From: Parietaria judaica
Taxonomy: Eukaryota; Streptophyta; Magnoliopsida; Rosales; Urticaceae
Direction of reading: 5' to 3'
DNA: 64,000 nt
NCBI GenBank assembly: GCA_954871525.1
Contig: OX940868.1
Span: forward strand, 26,221,056 to 26,285,055
Shown: one piece after another, positions 47,319 through 59,160 of the stretch
How the letters are laid out: each line of letters starts with the position of its first letter
Position numbering within the stretch: position 1 is the stretch's first letter
The notes under the pieces: model-generated
What the model was told of the DNA's origin: nothing
What the model saw: only the letters and a program-made list of their open reading frames with translations
Databases searched by the model: none
Made by a program: the position numbers and the translations under genes

Positions 47319-49170
47319 ATGATTTCAATTCTCAGAAAGTCACTCCCTCTATTTACAAGACCTTCCCTTCTTCTTCGTCCTCTTCCACTTCCACCTCCAG
47401 CCTTCACTGCCACGTCACCACTCATGGGCTCGCCGGCTTCGTCCAGATCGTCCCTCTCGCTCGCCGCCGTAGCCCAGCAGCTCCGCCTCTACAAGCGCCC
47501 TCCCACGCCGCTCGACGACGACGACATCGCCGGAAAGGAGGGCTTCGCCGAGTCGGTTTCGCCGCAGACGGAACGGTTCCGGCCGCGGAGAGCCGCCGTG
47601 CTGGTCTGCCTCTTCGAAGGCGACGCCGGCGAGCTGCGCGTGATCCTCACCAAGCGCGCCTCCAGCCTCTCCACGCACTCCGGTGAGTCCGAGGAAGCCT
47701 TTGATCGCTTTCCGTTTGGTTGAGTCCCTTGGAATGAATGACGATGGTTGTGCTTTGTTGATTGGGGTTTCGGAAGGCGAGGTCTCGTTGCCGGGTGGGA
47801 AAGCGGACGAGGGAGACAGGGACGACAGCGACACTGCGACGAGAGAGGCCAAAGAGGAGATTGGCTTGGATCCCGAGCTCGTCGAAATCGTCACTGTTCT
47901 TGAGCCTTTCTTGTCTAAGGTATAATGCTTGCTTGTTTGTTTAACATGTAATTCATAATGGTTGAGATGTTGATAGGAACCAAACAAAACCGAATGCAAA
48001 CTCGTAGGCCAATGGTACATCGGTAAACCCCGATTCCCGGACACTCTTTTTTGATTGACAAACGTCACAAAAACGCCTTTCCTTGAAAGCATCATCCGTC
48101 CGAATACCCCTCGGAAAGACTAAAGACAGTAGTGTCTAGGCTGAGTAACACTTGGTCATTGGGCATCGCTCCCGTTTCGATTACAACACCGGGAATTTCA
48201 ATTTTTCGGAAGATAGAAGTTTGCACTAATGCTGGGTTTGTTTTTCCTTTTTTCTCTTCTAGAAATACATTATTTATAGCGAGTAAGGATTCGATTATGC
48301 GACAGTTCTCGAAGCTATAAAAGGACCCGTTTATAAATGTTGGCTTTTGCAGCACTTGCTCAGGGTTGTTCCGGTCATTGGGCTGCTCAATGAGAAGGAA
48401 GCATTCGAGCCTACTCCAAATCCTGATGAAGTGGAAGCAGTGTTCGATGCTCCTCTCGAGATGTTCATCAAGGTTCGTTTTGATCTATCTTTTCGGTAGA
48501 GTAATTATCAAGTTTCTCTGAAATTGTCACAATATCTCAAATGGACTTCCGGTCTTTCTACGTCTCGTCTCGTTAAATATCTTACAGTTCCGTTAAATAG
48601 CAAGCCACACTACAGGACACAAACGTTTTAAAGTAAATTCAAGTCGATGAAGTTTTGACGGACATGGTTGAGTCTTTGATAAAAACCGTGAGATGCCAAA
48701 CAAAAAGAGAGGTGTAAAGTGCCGTAGTTCTAGGAGACAAGCTGATACCGGAAAGAAAGAAAGAAAAAAAAGGTTCAGAATGCAAATCAAGGAGGAAAAT
48801 TGACGTAAAAACTAATTCAGTGATAAATCGAGACAATGCGACGAGTTCTAAGAGGGACACCTGATACTTACTCTTTTCGATATGCATTACCGAAACCGTA
48901 TTGCTTTCTTTGAGTGATTTCTAATTTAATTTAATTTCATGTCAGGATGAAAATCGACGGGCAGAAGAAAGAGAGTGGATGGGGAACAAGTATCTGATTC
49001 ACTTCTTCGACTACGAAACCGAGAATAACAAATTCATGATCTGGGGATTGACTGCCGGGATCTTGATTCGGGCTGCTTCCGTCGTATACCAACGACAACC
49101 GTCTTTTCTCGAGCAGAATCCCGTTTTCAAGATTCCGAGCTCTATAGAAAAAGATTCGACGTTGCCTTAA
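47319..49170 (+). CDS. Nudix CoA pyrophosphatase, organelle-targeted (NUDT15/22-like), copy 1
   Basis: Exons 47319-47682, 47777-47919, 48353-48472 and 48946-49170 give 283 residues (phases 1, 0, 0). The NuCoA signature ILTKRASSLSTHSGEVSLPG runs into the Nudix box GGKADEGDRD plus TREAKEEIGL, with the one-residue-longer spacing seen in CoA-type Nudix enzymes. These hydrolyse CoA and acyl-CoA to 3',5'-ADP and phosphopantetheine, using divalent metal bound by the REAKEE acidic residues. The first 35 or so residues are rich in Arg, Leu, Ser and Pro with no acidic residues, suggesting a mitochondrial presequence; a start at MGSPASSRSS would remove it. The next two genes have identical exon lengths in exons 2 and 3, so the trio arose by tandem duplication. 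Reading frame intact. Confidence 0.9.
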
Positions 49171-50215
49171 CTATGGCGAAGATTCTAGATGTGGAATCAC
49201 ACCCATATGTATCTTGTAATTGCCGTTTCATATATAATTTAATCAAATTAAAGTTGCATGATGCTTCGCCATTACTCGAACTTGATCCTCGTTACATTGT
49301 CGCCCAAGGTATAATAAAGTTTAGTTGTAGAAATATTATGAATCCTTTGACTTGATTAAAAAAAGATTTCTCATCTTAAAACCAATCAAGTGAACCCCCA
49401 CAAGTTTTAGTAAGTGACTTCGATGAAGTTGGCCAGCGGTCGGAACTCGCTGCTTCGGCTTCAACAGTCGCGAAGACCTAGAGAGGGGGGTTTGCCGTTT
49501 GGTCTCTGCGCATTTTTTTAGGATTAATGGTGGCAAATGTATTCAAGATATAGCTTACAACGGTTTGAATGTATCAAAGTTCTATTTTATTGCAATTTTA
49601 TTGTAGTTTGATTATCTTCGATGTCTAAAAAAATTGGAAATTCTCAATAAAGTAAATTTGACAATCATTCCTCGATGAAAAAACAATTTGGTCTATACTC
49701 ATGTTGAGTACATTTGCTATCACTTAACCTTTTCTATAATAAATATATTGCCAATGAATTGTCTCGTTAATGGAATAACCTTTATATCTCTCTTTTAAAA
49801 ATAAATATATAAATGCATTTTGCATGTTTCATGCCACTGAGACGACATGGGTCGACCGACGTAGTAATTTTTTTATAAATTAATATTGTTCGGACTTGAG
49901 AATTTTATTAATTTTATCGAGAAATATTAATTTATATTAATTAGAGTCGGGATCAGATAAAATTATTATAGTTAAAACTATTAATTTATCGAGTATTAAG
50001 TTAACGAGATCATATCTAACGTGGTTTTCCATTTAAAAAAATCTAATATTCACATCACACAGAGGAAAGTCAACAAAGGCAAGTGAACTCATATCGTTAA
50101 CTTAATCATTACAAATCCAGAGTAGGATTCAAGCTCTGATCCCTTATTTAACATCAACACCACAATTCTTCTCGTCCTTCGAAGAGCCTATTTAGGTAAC
50201 AAAGATTAAACAAGG
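49171..50215. other. Spacer between Nudix copies 1 and 2
   Basis: 3' flank and upstream region, AT-rich. 49370-49530 is slightly GC-richer with no recognisable product. Confidence 0.5.
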
Positions 50216-51205
50216 ATGTCAAACCGGGTCGGATTGAATGTCGGGTCACGGCGCCTCGAGACGTTGGCTCGGCATTTCCAGCCGCACAAGGCTGCGCTGC
50301 CTGAGGCCGCCGGTTTCCCCAACCGGGCTGCGGTATTGATCGGCCTCTTCGAAGGGAAAGACGGCGATCTCCGGGTCATCCTCACCAAGAGAGCTTCAAC
50401 TCTCTCATCTTATTCTGGTTTATACAATCTGAACGTTGATTGAGAGCTCTTCTATATATATATATATATATATAATTGGTTGTTTGTTGCAGGGGAAGTT
50501 TCGTTGCCGGGTGGGAAAGTGGAGGAAGGTGACGATAGCTACGTGGAGACTGCGTTGAGAGAGGCCAAGGAAGAGATCGGCTTGGACCCTCGTGACGTCA
50601 CTGTTGTCGCTCTTCTTCAACCTTTCATCGCCAAGGTTACTTCTCTTCTGATTCTGCTTTGCCATTGATGAAAAGCTTGTGGATACTCGTCAATGGCTGT
50701 TCTGTTTCCCTTCCTATCCTACATCCCGTTGTAATTTTGTGCACACTCATCAGAAGTTTTGGTGTTTTCTGTTTTCCGAGCAGAGCGACGTGTTGGTGGT
50801 CCCGGTAATCGGCTTATTGTCGAACAAGAAAGCCTTCGATCCAGTACCAAACACCGCCGAAGTAGAAGCGATCTTCGACGCCCCATTGGAGATGTTCCTC
50901 AAGGTTCTTCTTCTCACATTGGTTATCTATACCATCTTAATCTGAATTTTTCTGAGACGAATCTCGGCCGGTCGCAGGACGAGAACCGAAGAGCGGAGCA
51001 GCAAGAATGGCAAGGCGAGGAGTTCATCTGCAACTACTTTGACTTCGAAACAAAGGACGGCAACTACGTCATATGGGCTCTCACCGCGGCGATTCTCATC
51101 ACGGCCGCTTCGCTCGTCTACCAAAGGCCACCGGCATTCTCCGAGCACAGGCCGACCATCTGGACCCGAGAGGCCCTTCAACGCAATCAAAAGCATAAAT
51201 CATAA
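50216..51205 (+). CDS. Nudix CoA pyrophosphatase (NUDT11/15-like), copy 2
   Basis: Exons 50216-50417, 50493-50635, 50784-50903 and 50978-51205 give 230 residues, with exons 2 and 3 exactly 143 and 120 bases as in the other copies. It has ILTKRASTLSSYSGEVSLPG, the Nudix box GGKVEEGDDS and LREAKEEIGL, and the family C-terminus (VEAIFDAPLEMFLK, then DENRRAEQQEW). The N-terminus (MSNRVGLNVGSRRLE) is short with no presequence, so a cytosolic form like Arabidopsis NUDT11 is likely. A (TA)n tract sits in the first intron at 50453-50474. Introns are compact (75, 148 and 74 bases). Intact. Confidence 0.9.
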
Positions 51206-51594
51206 CACATCTCATCACGTATATCTATTGTTTTGTTGTATTCTCTCTCTATTTTATACAAATTTTACTCAAGGAAAGAATGTGTGGATATATGTACTGG
51301 TTCGTTCTACATGAACTTTCTTCTAATGAATCCAATATGAGATGCTTCACCAAACTTTATATGCAAATAAGTATGGATGATTCAAATTCAATGGGGTTGT
51401 AGCAAATCGGAAGAGATGTCGAAATTCAAGTCATCTACATGAGATTTTGCTTTATATATATTTATATAGATTACCGAACTTTATATACAAATTAATGTAT
51501 GAGCTGTTAGTGGTGGTTGGATTTGGATTGTCTGTCTGTCTGTCAATAGAGAGAGAAAACCAAGCAAGCAATTGGATCGTGGAGAGAGTCTGCC
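51206..51594. other. Spacer between Nudix copies 2 and 3
   Basis: 389 bases holding both the 3' end of copy 2 and the promoter of copy 3. No other feature; a short CTGT repeat lies near 51528-51543. Confidence 0.5.
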
Positions 51595-53001
51595 ATGGGG
51601 TCGAGCTCCAAGGGCCTGGAACTGTGGGCAGGATCGCAGAGGCTTCAGGCCTTGGCCAACCACCTCCGTCCCCGCACCTCGCCGCCGGCCAAGAGAGCCG
51701 CGGTTCTCGTCTGCCTATTCCGCGGCGGCGCCGGCGAGCTCCGAGTCATTCTCACCAAGCGATCGTCCAATCTCTCCACTCACTCGGGTTCGTTCGGAGA
51801 ATTTTTTTCTTTTTCCTTTTCCTTGTGAATTCTGGCAGAGAGCTTCGCGAGAATTCCGATGGCTTTTTTTTCGGCAGGTGAAGTTTCGCTGCCAGGAGGG
51901 AAGGCGGAGGAGGGCGACGCCGACGACGTGGCCACGGCGCTGCGAGAGGCGAAGGAGGAGATCGGGCTCGACCCTTCGCTCGTCAACGTCGTCACTGTTC
52001 TTGATCCGTTTGTCACTAGGGTTTGTCATCTCATCTGCTTCAGTTTCCATTTCTCCATGCTTGAATGTTACGGTGACCGCAAGACGACCTGATTATCTGC
52101 TTTTTTGTGGGGATTTTGAAAGCGATAAATTTGGCAGAAGTACCAAAAGCTATTCACAATCACACGGCCTATTTTCAAGTTTCCAATTGTACCGTATAAC
52201 TACCCAAAGTTGTGAAGTTTGCATCTTTTATTGATTCTGTCCCCTGGTTCTCCGGTAAATTAAGGTTTTTACGTGTATACGCCTCAAATTTACTCTTTTT
52301 TCACGTTTTAGGTTTTCTATGTTAAATACTTTAATTTGAAGCATACACGCGTAAATGACCAAACACTAACGAAAACACATGGGAAGAACCAAATATATAG
52401 TTTCCGAATGTGGTTATCTATTTAGCGCAATTGGAAGCTTGAAAATATGCCCTGCTATTTTGAATAAGAAAAAAAAAAAAACTTTGAGTACTTGTACTGT
52501 AAATATCTCTATTTGCGATGCTTTCTTTTACTATACATACAAGACTTACACTGATGCTCGAACCTCATTTCATGTACAGATAGGTTTGCCAGTGATTCCT
52601 GTTATTGGAGTCCTTTCAGACCGAAAAACATTCGTTCCCACTTTAAACTCCGCAGAAGTGGAAGCAATCTTCGACGCTCCATTAGAAATGTTCCTCAAGG
52701 TTAGAAGTGTCCATATTCGCCTTTTGCGATTTTTCGGATTCGTCTCAGTTTAATATAAATGATTCCTCACATTTTTCAGGACGAGAACAGAAGAGCAGAG
52801 GAGAAAGAGTTGAACGGAGACAAGTATTTGCTACATTTCTTCGATTTCGAAGCCGATGATGGTAGAAGATTCGTCATATGGGCGTTGACGGCTGGGATTC
52901 TGATCAAGGTATCATCGATGGTCTATGAGCGGCCTCCCGGTTTCCCCGAGCGGAGTCCCAAATTCTGGAAAGGTTCTAATGAGCGAACTATCATGCCATA
53001 G
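51595..53001 (+). CDS. Nudix CoA pyrophosphatase (NUDT11/15-like), copy 3
   Basis: Exons 51595-51787, 51878-52020, 52580-52699 and 52780-53001 give 225 residues. It has ILTKRSSNLSTHSGEVSLPG, the Nudix box GGKAEEGDAD and LREAKEEIGL, and VEAIFDAPLEMFLK. The short N-terminus (MGSSSKGLELWAGS) lacks a presequence, although LRPRTSPPAKRAAVLV follows the same plan as copy 1. Intron 2 is the longest of the trio (559 bases). It ends convergent with CHLI, 476 bases apart. The coding frame is intact and all catalytic acidic residues are present. Confidence 0.9.
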
Positions 53002-53477
53002 ATTCACATCACATATTCATGAGCTTTGAATTACAGCATTGTGTTCTGTGCAATTTTATCACATAAGCTTGTAAGCTAGGAAAAACGAATTCAAAAGAAA
53101 TATTTACTTCTACGTTACGCAATTGTTATTTCGATTGAAAATTGCTCTTGAATAAATTAAAAAAAAAAAAACTACAAATTTGCAATAACTATCTATGATT
53201 AAAAACATATCAAGCCAACAAGAATTTCCAACACAATTTTATCTTAATAAATGCTCATTAGAGTTTAGCCATTCTATGCTTCTGAAATTATGCAAAAATA
53301 ACATCATAAGTGTGAGTTTTGAGTAGAGAAACTAAACTCACTTCTGGTAAGATGGTGTGCTTGTTCTTCTTTTTCTCAGTGATTACATAAAAGCTTGCCT
53401 ACCTATAATAACTCTCGGCCTGCACGGCCATGAAGATGAAGACGGCGAAAAAAGGAGACAAAAGATACACGCTTCAA
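53002..53477. other. Convergent 3' spacer between Nudix copy 3 and CHLI
   Basis: Contains both 3' untranslated regions, AT-rich, no other feature seen. Confidence 0.6.
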
Positions 53478-54957
53478 TCAGCTGAAAACCTCGTAAAACT
53501 TTTCGATGACGAGCAAACCAGAGTCGATCGACTCCAACGGGTCCTTCCTTAGACGATGTCTCAGGCAGTTTGGAATGACGGTGGCGATATCTTCCGGGGT
53601 CACCTGATCTCTTCCCTTCAATGACGCCAACGCTTTGGCCGCTCTGTTCGTCACGATATCCCCTCTTAGTCCGTCGACATTCAGTTCCGAGCAAACTTTA
53701 GAGATCTTCACCTTGAGATCATGATCGATCTGGACGGACGAGAGGTTGCTTCTGGCTGAAGAAATCTGGCTCTGTAACTTGTCTTGTTCCTCATCGTAGG
53801 AACTGCGGAACTCCTTAGGGTTCTTATCGAACCGACCTCTCTCTTCAACGATCTTCACTCTGAGCTCGGCGTCACGAACGGTGCCAACTTGTGCGTGCAT
53901 TCCGAACCGATCGAGAAGTTGCGGCCTCAGCTCTCCTTCTTCGGGATTTCCCGATCCGATCAGGATGAACCGAGCGGGGTGAGAAATCGAGATTCCCTCT
54001 CTTTCCACCGTGTTCCAACCGGAGGCGGCGGAATCCAGCAAAACATCGACCAAGTGATCATCCAAAAGGTTGACTTCGTCGACGTAGAGGATTCCTCTGT
54101 TGGCCTTGGCGAGAAGGCCGGGTTCGAACGCTTTGACTCCCTCGGTCAATGCTTTCTCGATGTCGATGGTCCCGCAAACCCTATCCTCAGTCGCGCCTAA
54201 AGGAAGGTCGACCATGTTGATCTTCGTCATCACGACGGAAAGATCTTCCCCTTTGATGAGGCTCTCCCTGACCTCAACTCCCATGGATTCCGGGTCTTCG
54301 GGGTCAGAGTTGTACGGGTCGCCGGAGACAACCTTGATTTCAGGAAGCAAATCGACCAGAGATCGGACGGTGGTGGATTTCCCGGTGCCTCGGTCGCCCA
54401 TGATCATGACGCCACCGATCTTGGGGTCGATCACGTTGAGTAAGAGGCAGAGCTTCATCTCGTCCTGTCCGACAATGGCGGCGAAGGGGTAGACCGGCCT
54501 CTGGCTATCCTTGGTGGCGGCGAGCCTCCTCTCCTGAAAGCACCACCAATTTCACACTTTCAATGTCGCTACACTCGCACAGAGAGCTTCCTCTTCATTC
54601 AATGCAACCACACAATCTTAACCAAAACCAGAACAAAACCGAAGTACATAGCGAAATTGGAACTGGGTTTTGGTAACGCGAGAGAGAAAAGCGAAACCTG
54701 TTCGACGGTGTTGATTTCAGTGGCGACATTGGAGACGGCGAGGTGGAAGTGAGACCTCCCTCTCTTGCCAACGCCTCCATAGAGGCGCTTGACGGAGCTC
54801 TGACCTGCGAAAGGCAACAAGAGATGAGAGGCGTTGTTGTCTGGAGCAGGAGTCGAAAATGGCGAAGAGACGAAGGACCTGAAGTGGCGAGAGAGAGAGA
54901 TGACAAGGAGCGAGAAGCCAAGATGGCAGCGGAGGAGGTTCCCAGTACGGACGCCAT
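53478..54957 (-). CDS. CHLI: Magnesium chelatase subunit I (CHLI), plastid; transit peptide probably frameshifted
   Basis: Exon 2 (54533-53478, minus) encodes 351 residues of CHLI, the AAA+ ATPase ring of Mg-chelatase, which inserts Mg2+ into protoporphyrin IX for chlorophyll. Walker A is GDRGTGKST and Walker [29 protein letters not shown] and the end [20 protein letters not shown] are nearly invariant family sequence. Exon 1 (54957-54698) starts [20 protein letters not shown] and ends [12 protein letters not shown], both typical, but these lie in different frames. Exon 1 is 260 bases, and 258 would be in frame. Losing one CT from the TCTCTCTCTC run (about 54891-54902) gives [16 protein letters not shown] and [17 protein letters not shown], a good CHLI transit peptide. 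Excision of a 74-base GT..AG segment also restores frame. So this is either an assembly or real 2-bp error, or a tiny intron. The mature protein is intact. Confidence 0.9.
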
Positions 54958-55391
54958 GAGTGAAGGGAGAGAGAGAGAGAGAGAGAGAGCAAGCTTGGGT
55001 GGGTTTTTTATTGTTGAGGCATCATCTGGTTTCAACAGCGAAATGAAATCTATTGGCTCAGATCGTTCGGATAAGAAGAAGATTGGTTGCAAGAGGGTGC
55101 CATTATCTGCTTTTGTCGTTTTCTGATTTATTATTAAATATCATTAATTAATAAACTTTTGTTCTAATAATTAAAAAATTGACTCGTGTCATCTCGCCTA
55201 TCATAGGTTGCGTATTTGTTCAATTCAGTAACAATTACAAGAAAATATTAACAGTAAAAAAAAAACAAATACGGTAAAGAGGCAACGACAATAAACTTAG
55301 CACTTGCCTTTTAGAGTTATTAACTTATTACATTACATCAACTGATATCATCGTAAGGACACTAGTTCAAACTGCTAATCAATTGAGTTGT
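54958..55391. other. Spacer between CHLI and the BAHD gene
   Basis: Holds the CHLI 5' flank with a GA microsatellite (54968-54989) and the 3' flank of the BAHD gene. Nothing else seen. Confidence 0.6.
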
Positions 55392-56756
55392 TCATAACTC
55401 AAAGTTTCCGTCGCAAAACCTTGCCATCTCGGCCTTAAAGACGGGCATGGCGGCTGCTCGAAGCGCCACCGAGACCATGAAGCTGCCCTTCCCGGCAGTG
55501 CTCGCCGGCAGGAAGAAGCAGGGCTCGAGGCCGCCCAGAAGCCGGCGTGAGAGTGGCAGCACCATTACGGGGCCGCCCCAGCCGAAGTCCACGGCTGAGT
55601 GCCCCAAGTGCCGCCAGTCCGTGAACGCGCTCACCTCCGACGTCTGCTCGCCTACTCGCGCGGCCTGGAAGTCCACAAAGGCGCGCACGTACTCGTCGCC
55701 GGCGTCTCTCTTGCTCTTCTTGATCAGCTCGGCGGTCTCCCAGAGGGGATTCTCTGCCAGGGCTTTCACGCTTAGCCTCGCATACATCGGGACGCAGGCG
55801 TTGCCCCAATATCCTGCTGGCAAGGGTGGCTTCACCAGCTTCCGAGCGTTGAGCGAGTAAGCGAACGTCACCGTCTCGTCGCCAGAGATTGTCGAGGCTT
55901 TCACTCTGTGTTTTAATATGAGGTAAGAATATCAACAATATATGACATGAATACACAAGATTTGAGGAATTAAATCAACAGAGCTTTGAGAACCTTACTT
56001 GGCCCTCCAAATGAAAGCGCCGAGAGCTTCGAATGTGGTGAAATTCAACCCGGACTTGCCCAACAATTCCTTCTTGAATCCGTCTAAGCACTCGTCCGAA
56101 ACCCGAAAGATCTCGCTCACCACTGGCCCGATCGGCTGCTCGTAAGGCCTCGGGAGCTCTCTGATCGGCCCGTCGACGCACGTCGGCGAGTCCCTCCGCC
56201 GCAGCAAGACGTCCCTCTCCCACACGGGCTCCACCGACACAGCTGATTTTCCACGCGCCAGCTCGGCCACAGCGCAGAAAAACAGTGAGGCGCCGGCCCC
56301 GTCGCAGAGCGAGTGGTGGATAGCTGCGCCGAGTGCGTAGCCGCCACAGGCAAAGCGCGTAAACTGGAGCACGCACGGGTGTGCCAGGCCATATTCCGGG
56401 CTTGGGTCGGGTGTGAGCTGCTCGGCGACCTCCTCGATCGCGTCAAGCGTGCATCTCGCGGCGGCACGGATGAGTGGGACACCGTCGCCCTTGGCGCAGG
56501 CGAGCTCAAGGAGGTTGTTGGACGCACGTGGGCGGAGCGAGCCGGTTAAGGGGTAGTATCGGTGCAGCGCTGAGGCGAGCGCGGTCGCAATGACGGGGAA
56601 CGGGTCGTCGGGGGTGGCAGCGTAGGCGCGGAGGTAACGGAATGTGACGCGGAGGTTGGGGTCGTTGTCGATGGGGGAGAGTTGAAGAACGTGGTCTTGG
56701 GGGAACGGCGTCGTGTCGGGGACGGCCAATGTGGTGTGTATGATCTGGACTTGCAT
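55392..56756 (-). CDS. BAHD-family acyltransferase
   Basis: Exons 56756-55999 and 55905-55392 (minus strand, 93-base intron, phase 2) give 423 residues. The catalytic HXXXD motif is HHSLCDG (His148, Asp152) and the structural DFGWG motif is at about 359-363, both in the right places. Further family blocks are YYPLTGSLR, YWGNAC and the C-terminal AEMARFC. BAHD enzymes transfer acyl groups from acyl-CoA to hydroxyl or amine acceptors in secondary metabolism, in the cytosol. The coding region is very GC-rich compared with its flanks, which produces long false frames on the other strand. Acceptor and donor specificity cannot be told from this sequence. It looks intact. A weak TATA-like word (GGCTATTTAACC) lies upstream near 56815-56833. 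Confidence 0.93.
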
Positions 56757-57076
56757 TGTTTCTCCGGGAAGATTTGGTGGTTTGGTGAGGTGTTGTTATT
56801 GTTGAGCAAGTTTGGTTTGGGTTAAATAGCCATTTTTCTTGGTAATTGGTCAACTCTCAACTTATGGTGACAAGGGGGGAGTTAGAATTATGTCATAATT
56901 TGGCTTTAATTTGGTGGTTGGTGTTTGTGCGTGACAATGCTCACTTGGTAAGGTTTTTATTATTATTATTATTATTATTTATCGTTTTTTGTAGCCGTTT
57001 TGATTATTCGGAATTTAGACATTGCACAGAGCAGCTATACTTCGTAAGAAAAGTTAATAAAAATAAAGAAAATTAT
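56757..57076. other. Upstream region of the BAHD gene
   Basis: AT-rich, with an ATT trinucleotide microsatellite at about 56958-56981. No gene. Confidence 0.6.
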
Positions 57077-57189
57077 ACGAAATGCCTAATTTTGTGTCAA
57101 ACCTTTTAAGAAATGTTTATTTGTGAGAGTAAAAAATACACATAATAGGCAGTTTTTTTAAAAAAATTGACACAAAATGGGCATTTCGT
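57077..57189. repeat. 113-bp hairpin-forming inverted repeat (MITE-like)
   Basis: The left arm starts ACGAAATGCCTAATTTTGTG and continues TCAA (57077-57100). The right arm is nearly its complement (57167-57189; TTGACACAAAATGGGCATTT then CGT). The loop is about 66 bases. No clear target duplication was found. Confidence 0.75.
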
Positions 57190-59160
57190 TCATTTACTCA
57201 AAAAACAATTTAAAGTGTTTTTTTTTTTTTTTCTGAAACTGGAGAGACCTTATTGAGTACATGAATGGATACCGGCTTCAAATATATCTAATGAAGCCGT
57301 CAAGGTCCTCCACCAACGACAAGAATTGGGTATTAAGTCTCTACTCCATGTCTTGGGCTGTGATACCAGAATCCGAATACAAAGTACATGCACACCAACA
57401 TGTTCTTATTATCGATGTTTAAATTCAGATCAACATGACTATTTTCAAAACGTTCTTCGAGCATGCTGAGTGTTCCCTACCTTCGTTGGCCACACCCGTT
57501 CTCTGAATGGCCATTTAATGGGGATATTGCTTTCATATTTTGCGTTAAGGTCATAAATGTCTATGCAATCTAGCCTGGAGATAATAGCAAACTCCTAAAT
57601 CTCGTATCGTTGTGGGACGTTATTAACCAACATCCACATCTCCATGGGCAATTATTGTACAGTGGTTCTCGAAACCGAATTTCATAACAATTGAGCAAAG
57701 TACTTGTAGTGGGTGGGGACATCCAATGAAGGCTCAAGTTATGTGCTCTTAAACCGCGCAAGCTCTCCTTTGTCAGTTCCGATTTAATGAGATTTGTGAT
57801 CCTATCGAAGTTTATTGTTCGATGGTGACCCACAATCGTACATCTCTTCCGTCCAGAGGATAGTACATAGCTTTTTCGCGAAGAAACAAGTCATAACTAT
57901 ATTAGTACTTAATTTGAAATTTTTGAATGAGATCAACAAGAATAAAGCAGGGCAATATCAAGCGGAATCTTTTTAACATATATAGTGGGAGCTCTCTGAA
58001 ACTGATAGCGGTAATAAATAACAGAATAAAAATAGATATCGGTATTGCTGAAATAGATAGCGGATACCTAAAGACAGATCTCTACGCTCATTGCATGCAT
58101 CATTATAATATTTTTTCTTTGTAGACTAGACAATATATAAATCGCATCTAAAATACGTAAACACTAACATCATCACAAGTTCAGACGGTTTGCAAGCACA
58201 TAAAGTAAAAGTATAGGCATTTTTTAATGGTATTTACCTCCATTTAATTTAATATGTCGATGCGAAGAATGAATGAAGACGATGATCGACGGAGAATTGC
58301 GTCGGTGAAATGATTGTTCTTTCTCGAACTAGTGAGGATAGCCTCGTTGCAAGTCTTCGTTCTCAAAGAAAAAGAATACAACAGAAGAGCGAAAGTACGT
58401 TTAGTGCCGGAATAGAGGAAGACCGAGAGAAGAAGGAAGTTCGACGGTCGGAAGGAAGGAAGTTGGGAGAAGAGAGAAGTGTCAAAGGAAGTACGAGAAG
58501 AAGCCGAAGTACGAAGAAATGAGGATGTTTGAAAAAAAAAATCACTATTTTAATTTACTGGAATGAAGCGAGAATCCTTTGTATGAATTTATTTAGTTGT
58601 ATTATTTCATTCAAAATAAAAGATCTCACTTGATTACACGAAATTTTATTTCATACTTATATGTTTATTTTGTATTTTTCAAGTACTTCCTACAGACATT
58701 TCGCGTTTCAATAGTGGTTCAACTTGATGCTAATTCGTCGGTCCTTTTTATTAGTGGAGCTGGCTTACACGATAGTGACCGGCTAATAACTGACTCACTC
58801 AATTCTTCTAGTGCCGCCTACCAAATCCATCGGCCAACCGTTTTCTTTCTTGCAATGGTGAAAGCGCATTCCATCAACCTAGTATGAGTTTCTTTTATAA
58901 ATATTAAAAAAAAAAAAATCAATGCAAGGAATCATCTATAATCTATATTGACTTTTTGTAAAAATATAATGTAAAATGTAGTGTAATGTAGGGCAAACTC
59001 GTCATTTTGTGTTTAGGATCTTAGAATAATTAGAAAAGAATATCTAATTATAAGGAAAGTATAACGAGATTACGAGAACGAGAGTATGGACTTAAACTGA
59101 ATCCCAAATAAGGTCTTTTAGTTAGCCCATTTCTTTGCGCGCGTAATTACTAATTTAGCC
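57190..59160. other. Gene-poor stretch with possible coding relics
   Basis: 57230-57860 is less AT-rich, with interrupted frames on the minus strand (for example SELTKESLRGLRAHNLSLHW). It may be an old retroelement or gene relic, but I do not recognise it. 58260-58530 is purine-rich with a 70-codon Arg/Lys/Glu-rich frame of low complexity. No gene is supported. Confidence 0.4.

Noticed and set aside
47309..47686. 125-codon frame overlapping Nudix copy 1 exon 1
   Set aside because: Out-of-frame shadow; the 47319 frame carries the NuCoA motif and joins the Nudix exon.
53784..54492. Plus-strand frames of 130-138 codons opposite CHLI
   Set aside because: Antisense shadows of a highly conserved exon.
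55435..55956. Long alternative frames inside the BAHD gene, both strands
   Set aside because: Shadows caused by the high GC content of the real exon; they lack family motifs.
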